Source of the DNA: CAZPWF01 sp964590725
Lineage (GTDB): Bacteria; Patescibacteriota; Saccharimonadia; Saccharimonadales; JACQNP01
NCBI GenBank assembly: GCA_964590725.1
Contig: CAZPWF010000002.1
Coordinates: 1-64,000, forward strand
Length of the DNA: 64,000 nt
Direction of reading: 5' to 3'
Shown here: positions 1 through 7,404 of the stretch, piece by piece
Position numbering within the stretch: position 1 is the first letter of the stretch
How the letters are laid out: each line of letters begins with the position of its first letter
Notes under the pieces: model-generated
Databases searched by the model: none
What the model saw: the letters and a program-made list of their open reading frames with translations, nothing else
What the model was told of the DNA's origin: nothing
Made by a program: the position numbers and the translations under genes

Positions 1-6
1 GTAAGA

Positions 7-930
7 ATGAGGAATAAGAGTAGGGTAGCGATTTTGTTAATTGCTGTTGTTGCAGCATCTTTTGCTACGAAATTTTATCTTGACGATAAGAATGTAGCCG
101 TCCTCAACCCGAGGGGCTGGGTTGCTATGGAACAAAAGAGCCTGTTGATAACAACACTATTGTTGATGATGATAGTGGTTATCCCGGTGTTTATTATGAC
201 TTTTTTGTTTGCTTGGAAATATCGTGAATCGAATAAAAAAGCCAAATATACACCAGATTGGGACAATAATCGTATATTAGAGATGATTTGGTGGACAATA
301 CCGTGCGCTATTATCTTGACTTTAGCGATTATTACCTGGTCTACTACTCACAAATTAGATCCAGCACAGCCACTGCATGCTTCGAATAAAACTATGAAAA
401 TACAAGTAGTTGCCTTGGAGTGGAAGTGGTTGTTTATATATCCTGAACAGGGAATCGCTACCGTAAACTACGTGCAGTTTCCGGAAGATACGCCCGTCGA
501 TTTTGAAATTACTGGAGACGCTCCAATGAACTCGTTCTGGATACCTCAACTAGGTGGACAGATTTATGCAATGAACGGCATGACAACACACCTAAATTTA
601 ATTGCCAATGAAAAGGGATTGTTCGATGGCGTGTCTGCTAACTTGAGTGGCTATGGTTTTTCTGGCATGAAGTTTAAAGCTTCTGCTACGTCTCAGCTTG
701 AATTTAATAATTGGACACAAGAGGTTAAAAATAATACCTCTACGCTCGATATATTGACTTATCAAAAATTGGCAGAACCATCAGAAAACAACCCAATTAG
801 TTATTACGGTACAGTCCAAGGCGGTCTGTATAATGAGATCATAATGAAATACACGGCGCCCGGGCGTTACAATGACCCAATTATTTATCACAAGCATGAG
901 GGTTTAAAAGAAGAGTCTAATCATGATTGA
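7..930 (+). CDS. cyoA: Cytochrome bo3 ubiquinol oxidase subunit II
   Basis: Subunit II of the heme-copper quinol oxidase, 307 aa (E. coli CyoA is about 315). There is an N-terminal hydrophobic segment (residues 8-22), two membrane helices (about 45-70 and 93-110), then a cupredoxin domain on the outer face. The domain carries the quinol-oxidase sequence FWIPQLGGQIYAMNGM and lacks the Cys-Cys-His-Met set of the CuA site, so it is the quinol type, not the cytochrome c type. Unlike E. coli CyoA it has no lipobox cysteine after the first hydrophobic segment. First gene of cyoABCDE; its stop overlaps cyoB by 8 nt. Only 6 bases lie upstream, so the promoter is outside the window and a slightly earlier start cannot be excluded. 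Confidence 0.95.
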   Translation: MRNKSRVAILLIAVVAASFATKFYLDDKNVAVLNPRGWVAMEQKSLLITTLLLMMIVVIPVFIMTFLFAWKYRESNKKAKYTPDWDNNRILEMIWWTIPCAIILTLAIITWSTTHKLDPAQPLHASNKTMKIQVVALEWKWLFIYPEQGIATVNYVQFPEDTPVDFEITGDAPMNSFWIPQLGGQIYAMNGMTTHLNLIANEKGLFDGVSANLSGYGFSGMKFKASATSQLEFNNWTQEVKNNTSTLDILTYQKLAEPSENNPISYYGTVQGGLYNEIIMKYTAPGRYNDPIIYHKHEGLKEESNHD

Positions 931-2902
931 TGCGCTAATTATACGCTTTGCTCACACCGGTGGTGGATTTGATCCGTTTATATTTGGAGCACAAGCAACA
1001 ATGGTTGTTGGTGCTATAAGTATTGTTGTATTGATTACAGTACTTAAGCGCTGGAAGTGGTTATGGAAAGAATGGCTTACATCACTAGACCCCAAAAAGA
1101 TCGGCGTTATGTATCTTATTGTGTCATTTGTAATGCTGCTTCGTGGTGTTGCAGATGCGCTGATGATGCGCGCCCAGCAGGCGCTTGCATCAGGATCTTC
1201 GCAAGGTATATTGGATGCTAATCATTTCCAACAAGTTTTCACTGCACACGGCACCATAATGATTCTATTTGTGGCGATGGGGCTAATGTTTGGCATAATA
1301 AACCTAGTTTTACCTCTACAGATAGGCGCGCGCGACGTGGCTTTCCCGTTTCTAAATGCTATGAGCTTTTGGCTTTTTGTCGCCGGAGCCTTACTTATTA
1401 ATATGTCACTTCTGGTTGGCGGGGAGTTTGCAGCTACAGGCTGGCTAGCCTATCCACCGCTTTCAGGGATCGAATACAGCCCTGGGCCAGGTGTAGATTA
1501 TTGGATTTGGAGCGTACAAATTGCGGGCATTGGTAGTATGCTTTCTGGAATAAATTTCTTTACTACGATACTAAAAATGCGGCGTCCGGGTATGACGCTA
1601 ATGAAAATGCCTGTGTTTGTGTGGAGTGTCCTGGGTAGTATGGTTTTAGTAATTACTGCATTCCCGATTTTAACTGCGACACTTGTAATGCTTGCTCTCG
1701 ACAGGACTATGCTTATGCATTTCTTTACATCGTCATTTGGAGGTAATCCAATGATGTACATAAATCTAATATGGGCGTGGGGTCATCCAGAAGTATATAT
1801 ATTGGTTTTGCCGGCTTTTGGAATATTCTCTGAGATTGTAGCCACCTTCAGTCGTAAGCGACTTTTTGGCTACACATCAATGGTCTGGGCTATCGTTGCT
1901 ATAACTTTCTTATCTTTTGTAGTCTGGTTGCATCATTTCTTTACCATGGGTGCTGGTTCGAACGTTAATGCATTCTTTGGCATAATGACCATGATTATTG
2001 CGGTGCCTACAGGTGTAAAAGTGTTCAACTGGTTATTTACTATGTATCGAGGGAAAATCAATTTTGCTTCACCGATGGTGTGGTTTTTGGGTTTTGTCGT
2101 TACGTTCACTATAGGCGGTATGACCGGTGTGCTATTAGCTGTTCCAGCCATAGATTTCCAAGTACATAACAGTCTGTTTTTAGTAGCGCACTTTCATAAC
2201 ATGGTTATTGGCGGTGTCGTATTTGGATATATGGCTGGTATTACGTATTGGTTCCCTAAGGTGTTTGGATTTAGGCTAAATGAGCGACTTGGTAAATACG
2301 CAGCCTGGTGTTGGATGATTGGTTTTGTAGTGGCATTTGGACCTCTATACATACTCGGTCTTATGGGTGCAACAAGACGGTTGAATCATTATGATTCATC
2401 TCTAGGTTGGCAGTGGCTGTTTATTGTTGCTGGTGTTGGTGTATTGATAATTGGTGCCGGAATTGCTTTGCAAGTACTGCAATTAATCGTAAGTATTTTT
2501 AATCGTAAAAAACTAAAAGATGATACTGGTGATCCTTGGAACGGACGTACTTTAGAATGGTCAACCGCGTCTCCCGCACCAGAATATAACTTTGCAATTA
2601 TGTCGCCGGTATACGATCGTGATGCATTTTGGCTAATGAAACAGAAGAAGCGAATACCCGAGAAAATCCATTACGTTGATATTATTATGCCGAAAAATTC
2701 TCCAATTGCTCTGATAATCGGTATGCTAGGATTATGTTTTGGATTTGCGGTAATTTGGCATCTTTGGTGGTTAGTCACGGTTGTTATTATATTGATTATC
2801 GTTGCAGCAATCATTCGCTTGACCGATGACAATACAGAATATACGTTGCTGGCTTCTGAGATTGAAAAAATCGAATCGAGACACAGAAAGCATTACGTAT
2901 GA
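923..2902 (+). CDS. cyoB: Cytochrome bo3 ubiquinol oxidase subunit I
   Basis: Catalytic subunit, 659 aa, that reduces O2 to water and pumps protons. Residues visible and aligned by eye to E. coli CyoB: quinol site R74, D78, H101 and Q104; low-spin heme ligands H109 and H425; CuB ligands H288 (HPEVY, with the cross-linked Tyr 292), H337 and H338; high-spin heme ligand H423; D-channel entrance D138; K-channel K366. This is a complete A-type heme-copper oxidase core with nothing missing. ATG start overlaps cyoA by 8 nt, and the stop overlaps cyoC by 4 nt (ATGA), indicating translational coupling. Confidence 0.97.
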   Translation: MIDALIIRFAHTGGGFDPFIFGAQATMVVGAISIVVLITVLKRWKWLWKEWLTSLDPKKIGVMYLIVSFVMLLRGVADALMMRAQQALASGSSQGILDANHFQQVFTAHGTIMILFVAMGLMFGIINLVLPLQIGARDVAFPFLNAMSFWLFVAGALLINMSLLVGGEFAATGWLAYPPLSGIEYSPGPGVDYWIWSVQIAGIGSMLSGINFFTTILKMRRPGMTLMKMPVFVWSVLGSMVLVITAFPILTATLVMLALDRTMLMHFFTSSFGGNPMMYINLIWAWGHPEVYILVLPAFGIFSEIVATFSRKRLFGYTSMVWAIVAITFLSFVVWLHHFFTMGAGSNVNAFFGIMTMIIAVPTGVKVFNWLFTMYRGKINFASPMVWFLGFVVTFTIGGMTGVLLAVPAIDFQVHNSLFLVAHFHNMVIGGVVFGYMAGITYWFPKVFGFRLNERLGKYAAWCWMIGFVVAFGPLYILGLMGATRRLNHYDSSLGWQWLFIVAGVGVLIIGAGIALQVLQLIVSIFNRKKLKDDTGDPWNGRTLEWSTASPAPEYNFAIMSPVYDRDAFWLMKQKKRIPEKIHYVDIIMPKNSPIALIIGMLGLCFGFAVIWHLWWLVTVVIILIIVAAIIRLTDDNTEYTLLASEIEKIESRHRKHYV

Positions 2903-3498
2903 GCGAAAAAGCAGTTACCAAAAAAGCTATATATCATAACGATGATTCTAAGACTATGCTTGGATTTTGGGTATATCTTATGACAGACTGTGTACTTTTT
3001 GCTGGTTTTTTCGCGACTTTCGCAATACTACACAATAATGTTTACGGTGGACAGGACGGAAAGGAATTATTTAATCTGCCTTTTGTGCTTACAGAAACAC
3101 TAATACTCCTAACAAGTAGCTATACCTGTGGTTTGGCGATTCTTGCTGCTAGACGACAAAACAAAAATAGTGCCACATCCTGGCTATTAACTACATTTGT
3201 ACTGGGGCTAGTGTTTTTACTAATGGAGATTAGTGAATTTAGGAACTTAATTATTGATGGTGATAGCTGGCACAGAAGTGGCTTCTTGTCATCGTTCTTT
3301 GCTTTAGTCGGCTTGCACGGACTCCATATAACTATTGGTCTTATTTGGATAGGAGTTATGGTCTTTTTAGTTAGGCACAGAGGACTAATCAGTTCTACCA
3401 CAAGAAGACTTAATTTATTAAGCATGTTTTGGCATTTTCTAGATATTGTTTGGATATTTATATTCACTTTTGTGTATCTTATGGGGGTAATTAAATAA
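2899..3498 (+). CDS. cyoC: Cytochrome bo3 ubiquinol oxidase subunit III
   Basis: 199 aa, five predicted membrane helices, matching the length of quinol-oxidase type subunit III (E. coli 204 aa). It carries the usual features: a start near MLGFWVYLMTDCVLFAGFFA, the segment FFALVGLHGLHITIGLIWIG, and a C-terminal helix with WHFLDIVWIFIF. It stabilises subunit I and supports proton uptake. Translationally coupled on both sides (ATGA with cyoB; TAATG with cyoD). Confidence 0.95.
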   Translation: MSEKAVTKKAIYHNDDSKTMLGFWVYLMTDCVLFAGFFATFAILHNNVYGGQDGKELFNLPFVLTETLILLTSSYTCGLAILAARRQNKNSATSWLLTTFVLGLVFLLMEISEFRNLIIDGDSWHRSGFLSSFFALVGLHGLHITIGLIWIGVMVFLVRHRGLISSTTRRLNLLSMFWHFLDIVWIFIFTFVYLMGVIK

Positions 3499-3908
3499 TG
3501 AGCGGTCAATCTCATGTAGTGCATGGTAAACAAGAGCCTAACCATGGATCGTATCGTTCTTATACAGTCGGTTATGTATTGTCCATTATTCTAACTGTCG
3601 TAGCTTATCTAGTTGCAGTAAATGCAAACTGGAGTGGGTGGGTAATAATGATAGTGCTAGTAACCATGGCAATTATGCAATTGATAGTTCAGTTATTATT
3701 TTTCTTGCATCTTGGAAGAGAGACAAAGCCTAAATGGAATCTCGCTGTGTTTTTGTATATAGCGTCGGCGGTGCTAATAGTGGTTATTGGTTCGATTTGG
3801 ATTATGTATAATCTCGACTATAGCCACGGCCATAATCACACAGGCTCAGAAGATACACTGCATCATACCCAGGAAGATGAAATCATTGACCATCAAGAAC
3901 AACATTAG
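3498..3908 (+). CDS. cyoD: Cytochrome bo3 ubiquinol oxidase subunit IV
   Basis: 136 aa, three predicted membrane helices (about 24-43, 50-75, 88-108), the CyoD/COX4_pro type small subunit that helps assemble the CuB site. It is longer than the usual ~110 aa because of a hydrophilic C-terminal tail rich in His, Glu and Asp (about residues 110-136, eight histidines), which could bind metal; that is inference. The start codon overlaps the cyoC stop by one base, and the tail overlaps the first 32 nt of cyoE. Confidence 0.9.
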   Translation: MSGQSHVVHGKQEPNHGSYRSYTVGYVLSIILTVVAYLVAVNANWSGWVIMIVLVTMAIMQLIVQLLFFLHLGRETKPKWNLAVFLYIASAVLIVVIGSIWIMYNLDYSHGHNHTGSEDTLHHTQEDEIIDHQEQH

Positions 3909-4755
3909 ATCGTACTTTTCGTTGACCAAATTTGGCATTGTAAGAGGCAATGCTATGACTGCCGCAGGCGGCTTTTTATTAGCAGCAAATGGCAAGATAA
4001 ATATAGTAGCTTTTATTGCTACACTGCTCGGGCTTTCAGCTGTTATTTCAAGTGCTTGCGTTTGTAACAATATAATTGATCAGTCTATAGATAAAAAAAT
4101 GGTCAGAACAAAAAAAAGAGCACTTGTAACAGGTGAAGTTACCCTTCGTGGCGCCGCTATATTTGCAACCATATTACTACTAAGTGGTGCAGCGATCCTT
4201 TTTTTGTACTCTAATCTTCTGGCGACCATAATTGCCTTATTTGGTTTTATTGCTTATGTGTTTTTGTACGGATACTTTAAGCGCCGAACTGTATATGGAA
4301 CTGAAGTTGGGAGTATTTCTGGAGCAATTCCTCCGGTAGTAGGTTATTGCGCGGTAACTAATCAGCTAAACGGTGGCGCAATCATCCTTTTCCTAATACT
4401 AATTTTTTGGCAAATGCCTCATTTTTACGCGATTGGGATTTTCCGACTTAAGGATTACACCGCAGCTGGTCTGCCTATATTGCCAGCGGTAAAGGGAATA
4501 GAGACTACTAAGATTAGGATCTTGTGTTATATAGTAGCCTTTATTCTTACTGTACCGACACTGACCTTGTTTGGGTATGCCGGCATGACGTATTTGATTG
4601 TAATGTTCGCGTTGGCAATTGCTTGGGTATTTATCGGTCTCAAGGACTATCGACGTAAAGATGATAACGCATGGGCCGGGAAGATGTTCGGGCTATCGCT
4701 TGTAGTATTAACCGCTTTCAGTTTTTTAATTTCAATAAATGCCTGGATTCCTTGA
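3877..4755 (+). CDS. cyoE: Protoheme IX farnesyltransferase (heme O synthase)
   Basis: UbiA-family prenyltransferase, 292 aa from the ATG at 3877, that adds a farnesyl group to heme B to give heme O for the oxidase. The first Asp-rich motif is NNIIDQSIDKKMVRTKKRA; about eight membrane helices follow. The same frame is open upstream to 3787, but the ATG at 3877 places the family N-terminus (YFSLTKFGIVRGN) at the usual distance and has AGGAAG just before it. The gene starts inside the cyoD tail. No heme B biosynthesis gene is visible in the window, so the substrate must come from elsewhere in the genome or from outside the cell. Confidence 0.92.
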   Translation: MKSLTIKNNIRSYFSLTKFGIVRGNAMTAAGGFLLAANGKINIVAFIATLLGLSAVISSACVCNNIIDQSIDKKMVRTKKRALVTGEVTLRGAAIFATILLLSGAAILFLYSNLLATIIALFGFIAYVFLYGYFKRRTVYGTEVGSISGAIPPVVGYCAVTNQLNGGAIILFLILIFWQMPHFYAIGIFRLKDYTAAGLPILPAVKGIETTKIRILCYIVAFILTVPTLTLFGYAGMTYLIVMFALAIAWVFIGLKDYRRKDDNAWAGKMFGLSLVVLTAFSFLISINAWIP

Positions 4756-4765
4756 AGTAATGGTG

Positions 4766-4771
4766 TATAAT
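4766..4771 (+). promoter_or_regulatory. -10 box for leaderless transcript of the gene at 4779
   Basis: TATAAT at 4766-4771, followed by 7 bases and then the ATG at 4779. No Shine-Dalgarno sequence lies between. The expected transcription start coincides with the A of the ATG, so the small membrane protein probably has its own leaderless transcript in addition to any read-through from cyoE. Confidence 0.65.
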
Positions 4772-4778
4772 TTCGGTT

Positions 4779-5039
4779 ATGGTTTTAATTGGACACATAA
4801 TTCTTGCGTTAAGTGGATTAGTCTACTCGACATTGTTATTTGTTAAGCCGTCTCAGACTAGATTGAATATAACCTACGGCTTGGCTACGGGTACGCTAAT
4901 CAGTGGCATATATCTTATCGTTAGTTTACGCAGTCATATTTTACAAAGTTGCATAGTTGGAGTTCTGTACTTAGGAATCGTGACTTTAGGTATTGTGTCG
5001 GCCCGTCGCAAACTTTTGGTATACGCAGCTCACAAATAA
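4779..5039 (+). CDS. Small three-helix membrane protein
   Basis: 86 aa, almost entirely hydrophobic, with three predicted membrane helices (about 3-22, 32-50, 57-75) and a basic C-terminus (ARRKLL). I do not recognise a named family. It lies 23 bp after cyoE and before a strong terminator, so it ends the oxidase region, but a consensus -10 box directly in front of its ATG suggests independent transcription. A role linked to the oxidase is possible only from its position. Confidence 0.75.
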   Translation: MVLIGHIILALSGLVYSTLLFVKPSQTRLNITYGLATGTLISGIYLIVSLRSHILQSCIVGVLYLGIVTLGIVSARRKLLVYAAHK

Positions 5040-5047
5040 ATAATAAT

Positions 5048-5082
5048 TTAAAACTCCCTGTGTAAAAACAAGGGAGTTTTAA
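5048..5082. terminator. Bidirectional intrinsic terminator
   Basis: Inverted repeat: TTAAAACTCCCT (5048-5059) pairs perfectly with AGGGAGTTTTAA (5071-5082), 11-nt loop. The stem's own A/T ends give a U-tract on either strand. It sits between the convergent genes ending at 5039 (+) and 5099 (-) and can serve both. Confidence 0.9.
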
Positions 5083-5098
5083 AATGTTTATCTTTTAT

Positions 5099-5875
5099 TT
5101 ATTGTGGTAAATTTGCTGGATCAAATGTAGGGTAATCTTCAACAGGTGAAGGCGCGACAATTGTGACCTTGCCGTAATTGAAGCTGGCATCACTTGAACT
5201 GCCATCTTTGGACTTAGTGGTCCAACGAGCCATTTTAAAGTCTTTATCCCCAAACCATATAAACGATTCTAATGTTTCTTTGTCTGAGGTATCTATTACT
5301 TGATATTTGTAGCAAGTTTTGTCGCCACAAGCTTCTTTCCCGATTTTTTTATACGTTGTTGTATTTTTAGCTTCCTCGCTTGAATCATTGCCAATTTTTA
5401 GCTCACTTACTGGGTTAGACTCTGTTTTTTGCGTTGATGCCTGCGCTTCTGGTAATTTGTACCATATACCTTTTTCATTGTCTTTCATGTAAGAAGTTTT
5501 GTTGAGCGTAATGAAAGCGGATACTTCTTTGTCATTCTCGAGAATTGTACTTGATGTATTATCCCCGTCGGCTTCAATTTTCATCAAGCCCTTTTTCCCT
5601 TCAGCATCGACGGAAGCAAAACTTGCTTTATACGATTTTGAAGCTTCCCAACTACCCATGAACTTACAAAGGTCTTTGTCGTTGAACTCTTTCATACAAG
5701 CTTCATCTATTTGTTCTTTTACCTCGGCAGGAACTGAGTTATTCGCGGCAGAATCTTTAGATTTTTTAGTATTCATTACTTTGTAGCCAGCAAAACCAAC
5801 AACTCCGATTACGGCGATAATCACAATTATAAGTATCGGACTTAATGCGCCTTTCATGTCATTTTTTAAACTCAC
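5099..5875 (-). CDS. Membrane-anchored exported protein, LolA-like fold possible
   Basis: 258 aa. A short basic N-terminus is followed by one strong membrane helix (residues 11-32), a Ser/Lys/Asn linker, and an extracellular domain of alternating strands with four cysteines (in pairs EACMKEF...DLCKF and EACGDKTCYKY). The pattern 'Tyr-Lys-Lys-Ile-Gly-Lys...Cys-Tyr-Lys-Tyr...phe-Trp' resembles LolA/LppX-type lipid-binding barrels, but I cannot confirm that. The start is the GTG at 5875, with AGGAGGG 5 bases upstream; the ATG six codons later lacks such a site. A near-consensus promoter lies at 5944-5916. Confidence 0.7.
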   Translation of the reverse strand: MSLKNDMKGALSPILIIVIIAVIGVVGFAGYKVMNTKKSKDSAANNSVPAEVKEQIDEACMKEFNDKDLCKFMGSWEASKSYKASFASVDAEGKKGLMKIEADGDNTSSTILENDKEVSAFITLNKTSYMKDNEKGIWYKLPEAQASTQKTESNPVSELKIGNDSSEEAKNTTTYKKIGKEACGDKTCYKYQVIDTSDKETLESFIWFGDKDFKMARWTTKSKDGSSSDASFNYGKVTIVAPSPVEDYPTFDPANLPQ

Positions 5876-5915
5876 ATTACCCTCCTAGGTACATCTCACT
5901 TATGTTTATACTAGG

Positions 5916-5944
5916 ATTGTAGTTTCGCTGAGACGACGTGTCAA
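5916..5944 (-). promoter_or_regulatory. Near-consensus housekeeping promoter
   Basis: Reading the minus strand: TTGACA (5944-5939), 17-base spacer, TACAAT (5921-5916). The -35 is perfect and the -10 has one mismatch. It drives the anchored exported protein starting at 5875, giving a leader of about 33 nt that contains AGGAGGG. Confidence 0.8.
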
Positions 5945-6008
5945 TTAGATAGTTTGGGCATTAGGGCATAAGCATAATTAATAACAAAATAGCATATATT
6001 GCAGGAAA

Positions 6009-6017
6009 TGATATAAT
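6009..6017 (+). promoter_or_regulatory. Extended -10 promoter
   Basis: TGATATAAT (TG 6009-6010, TATAAT 6012-6017), an extended -10 with no recognisable -35. The leader to the ATG at 6044 is about 20 nt and holds GAGGAG as ribosome binding site. This contrasts with the leaderless starts elsewhere in the window. Confidence 0.65.
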
Positions 6018-6043
6018 AAACACAATTAAAGAGGAGAGATATT

Positions 6044-6580
6044 ATGGAAGACCAAATAAAAAGTGCTTCATGGGCGTTAGGAATATGGAGCGCACTGTCT
6101 GTAGTGTTCGGGCTGCTAATTATGGCTTGGCCTGGGATAACATTAAAAGTATTTCTAATAATCCTGGGGGTTTATTTGTTAACCAGTGGAGTTGTTATGA
6201 TTATAGGTTCACTTGTAAGTCATGAAAATCATTGGGTAGGCGGTGCGCTCATTGGAGCATTAGGCGTGATTGCAGGATTATATGTTTTTGCAAACCCAAC
6301 AGTAACAGGATTAGTAATTCTGAGCGTGATTGCTATTTGGTCAATCGCTGTAGGTGCTCTAGAGATAGTTGCTGGATTCGAAGCAGGTAAGCACGGTTGG
6401 TGGGTTATTGTTTCTGGGTTAATATCAGTATTATTTGGAGTTTATATATTTGCAAATCCACGAAATGGTGCAATTGCGCTAATTTGGTTAATTGGTATTT
6501 ACTCAATTGTTAGTGGCGCAGTCCTGGGAGTCGCAGCTCTAAAATTAAGTCGCGTTAATAAACAACTAAAACGAGCTTAG
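6044..6580 (+). CDS. HdeD-family (DUF308) membrane protein
   Basis: 178 aa with six predicted membrane helices arranged as three pairs, each pair ending in a short loop with an 'F/VxNP' turn (FANPTVTG, FANPRNGA; AWPGITLK in the first). This repeated two-helix unit is the DUF308 signature of HdeD. E. coli HdeD is linked to acid resistance; the role here is unknown. Start ATG 6044 with GAGGAG 8 bases upstream. Monocistronic: own promoter upstream and a perfect terminator downstream. Confidence 0.85.
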   Translation: MEDQIKSASWALGIWSALSVVFGLLIMAWPGITLKVFLIILGVYLLTSGVVMIIGSLVSHENHWVGGALIGALGVIAGLYVFANPTVTGLVILSVIAIWSIAVGALEIVAGFEAGKHGWWVIVSGLISVLFGVYIFANPRNGAIALIWLIGIYSIVSGAVLGVAALKLSRVNKQLKRA

Positions 6581-6610
6581 AGTCAATTAAGCAATAAAAG
6601 TTTTCACTTA

Positions 6611-6656
6611 TTGTTAATTTAAAAAACCGCTACATGGCGGTTTTTTAAATTAACAA
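6611..6656. terminator. Bidirectional terminator with a perfect 20-bp stem
   Basis: TTGTTAATTTAAAAAACCGC (6611-6630) is the exact reverse complement of 6637-6656, with a 6-nt loop TACATG. The A6/T6 runs beside the GC core give a U-tract on either strand. It separates the convergent hdeD-like gene (+, ends 6580) and SHOCT gene (-, ends 6664). Confidence 0.93.
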
Positions 6657-6663
6657 GTTTTAG

Positions 6664-6921
6664 TTACAGACCAAGTAGTTGGCGTTTTTTGGCATCAAAC
6701 TCTTCTTGGGTTAATATACCATCATTTTTAAGTTGACCTAGTTTTTCGAGTTCTGCATAAACGTCATCTTGTGACTGTGCGGGTGATGCTTGTTGTGGTG
6801 CTTGCTGTGCTTCCTGCGCGGCCCACTTGTTAGCCTGACGGCGACTTACGTTATTTGAAACATGTGTTGCGGTTCCAGCTATAACGGCTGTTCGCGCTAC
6901 TCCTCTTAATAATCCTGGCAT
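6664..6921 (-). CDS. SHOCT-domain small protein
   Basis: 85 aa. The C-terminal 32 residues (about 53-85) are a SHOCT domain: ELEKLGQLKNDGILTQEEFD followed by AKKRQLLGL. This short two-helix domain is usually found at the end of other proteins and is thought to mediate oligomerisation. The N-terminus (residues 1-25) is weakly hydrophobic and may contact the membrane; a Gln/Ala-rich linker joins the two. It follows the DUF6325-like gene by 15 bp on the same strand, so they form one operon. Confidence 0.85.
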   Translation of the reverse strand: MPGLLRGVARTAVIAGTATHVSNNVSRRQANKWAAQEAQQAPQQASPAQSQDDVYAELEKLGQLKNDGILTQEEFDAKKRQLLGL

Positions 6922-6936
6922 TATACCTTCTCCTTT

Positions 6937-7341
6937 TTAGTTAAGTTCCGTTACGGCGTCTGGATGAATGCGACCTTCGGCCAAAAGCACTCCGTTAGCA
7001 TTTATGAGCGCTTCTTTAAGTGGTTTTGCCCACAGCTGCTCGATAATCAATAGTCCTGCAGCGCAGTTTTTTTCAATTAAATCTGCGACTTCTGCTATAT
7101 CCTCTTCATTAATTGCGGTGCCCGAAGGCTTATATTCTTCGACAAAATCCAAGGCGTATTGATCCCCAAGGTCAGCTATATTCAAAGTGGTTACGTTATC
7201 TTCTTCGTCACGCATTACAACTGCAAGATCGACTAGACTAATTATGCCCTTGTCGATTGAATCGGCCAGTGCTTTGAGAATACTGCCGTCAAATTTATTT
7301 CCTTCGAAGCCAACTATTATATAATCAATAGGTCCTCTCAT
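6937..7341 (-). CDS. DUF6325-like (DUF1269-related) protein
   Basis: 134 aa. The start MRGPIDYIIVGFEGNKFDG and the middle LVDLAVVMRDEEDN match the small alpha/beta proteins annotated as DUF6325 or DUF1269-like: a ferredoxin-like strand-helix unit followed by a Gly/Ala-rich helix. Function unknown. Start ATG 7341 with GGAGGA 4 bases upstream, preceded by a TATAAT-like box (TGTATAAT on the minus strand, near 7375). First gene of an operon with the SHOCT protein; this pairing also occurs in actinobacteria (from memory). Confidence 0.65.
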   Translation of the reverse strand: MRGPIDYIIVGFEGNKFDGSILKALADSIDKGIISLVDLAVVMRDEEDNVTTLNIADLGDQYALDFVEEYKPSGTAINEEDIAEVADLIEKNCAAGLLIIEQLWAKPLKEALINANGVLLAEGRIHPDAVTELN

Positions 7342-7404
7342 AATTCCTCCATTCTTTTAGTTTCTACAAATATTATACACCGAAGCAGTATTAAAATTGA
7401 ATAT

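Noticed and set aside
1498..1761. Antisense open frames within cyoB and similar shadows in other large genes
   Set aside because: They lie wholly inside strongly conserved coding sequence, lack their own ribosome binding sites or promoters, and show no family features.
3787..3876. Upstream extension of cyoE into cyoD
   Set aside because: The frame stays open, but these 30 residues are out-of-frame translation of the cyoD tail; the family N-terminus begins at the ATG at 3877.
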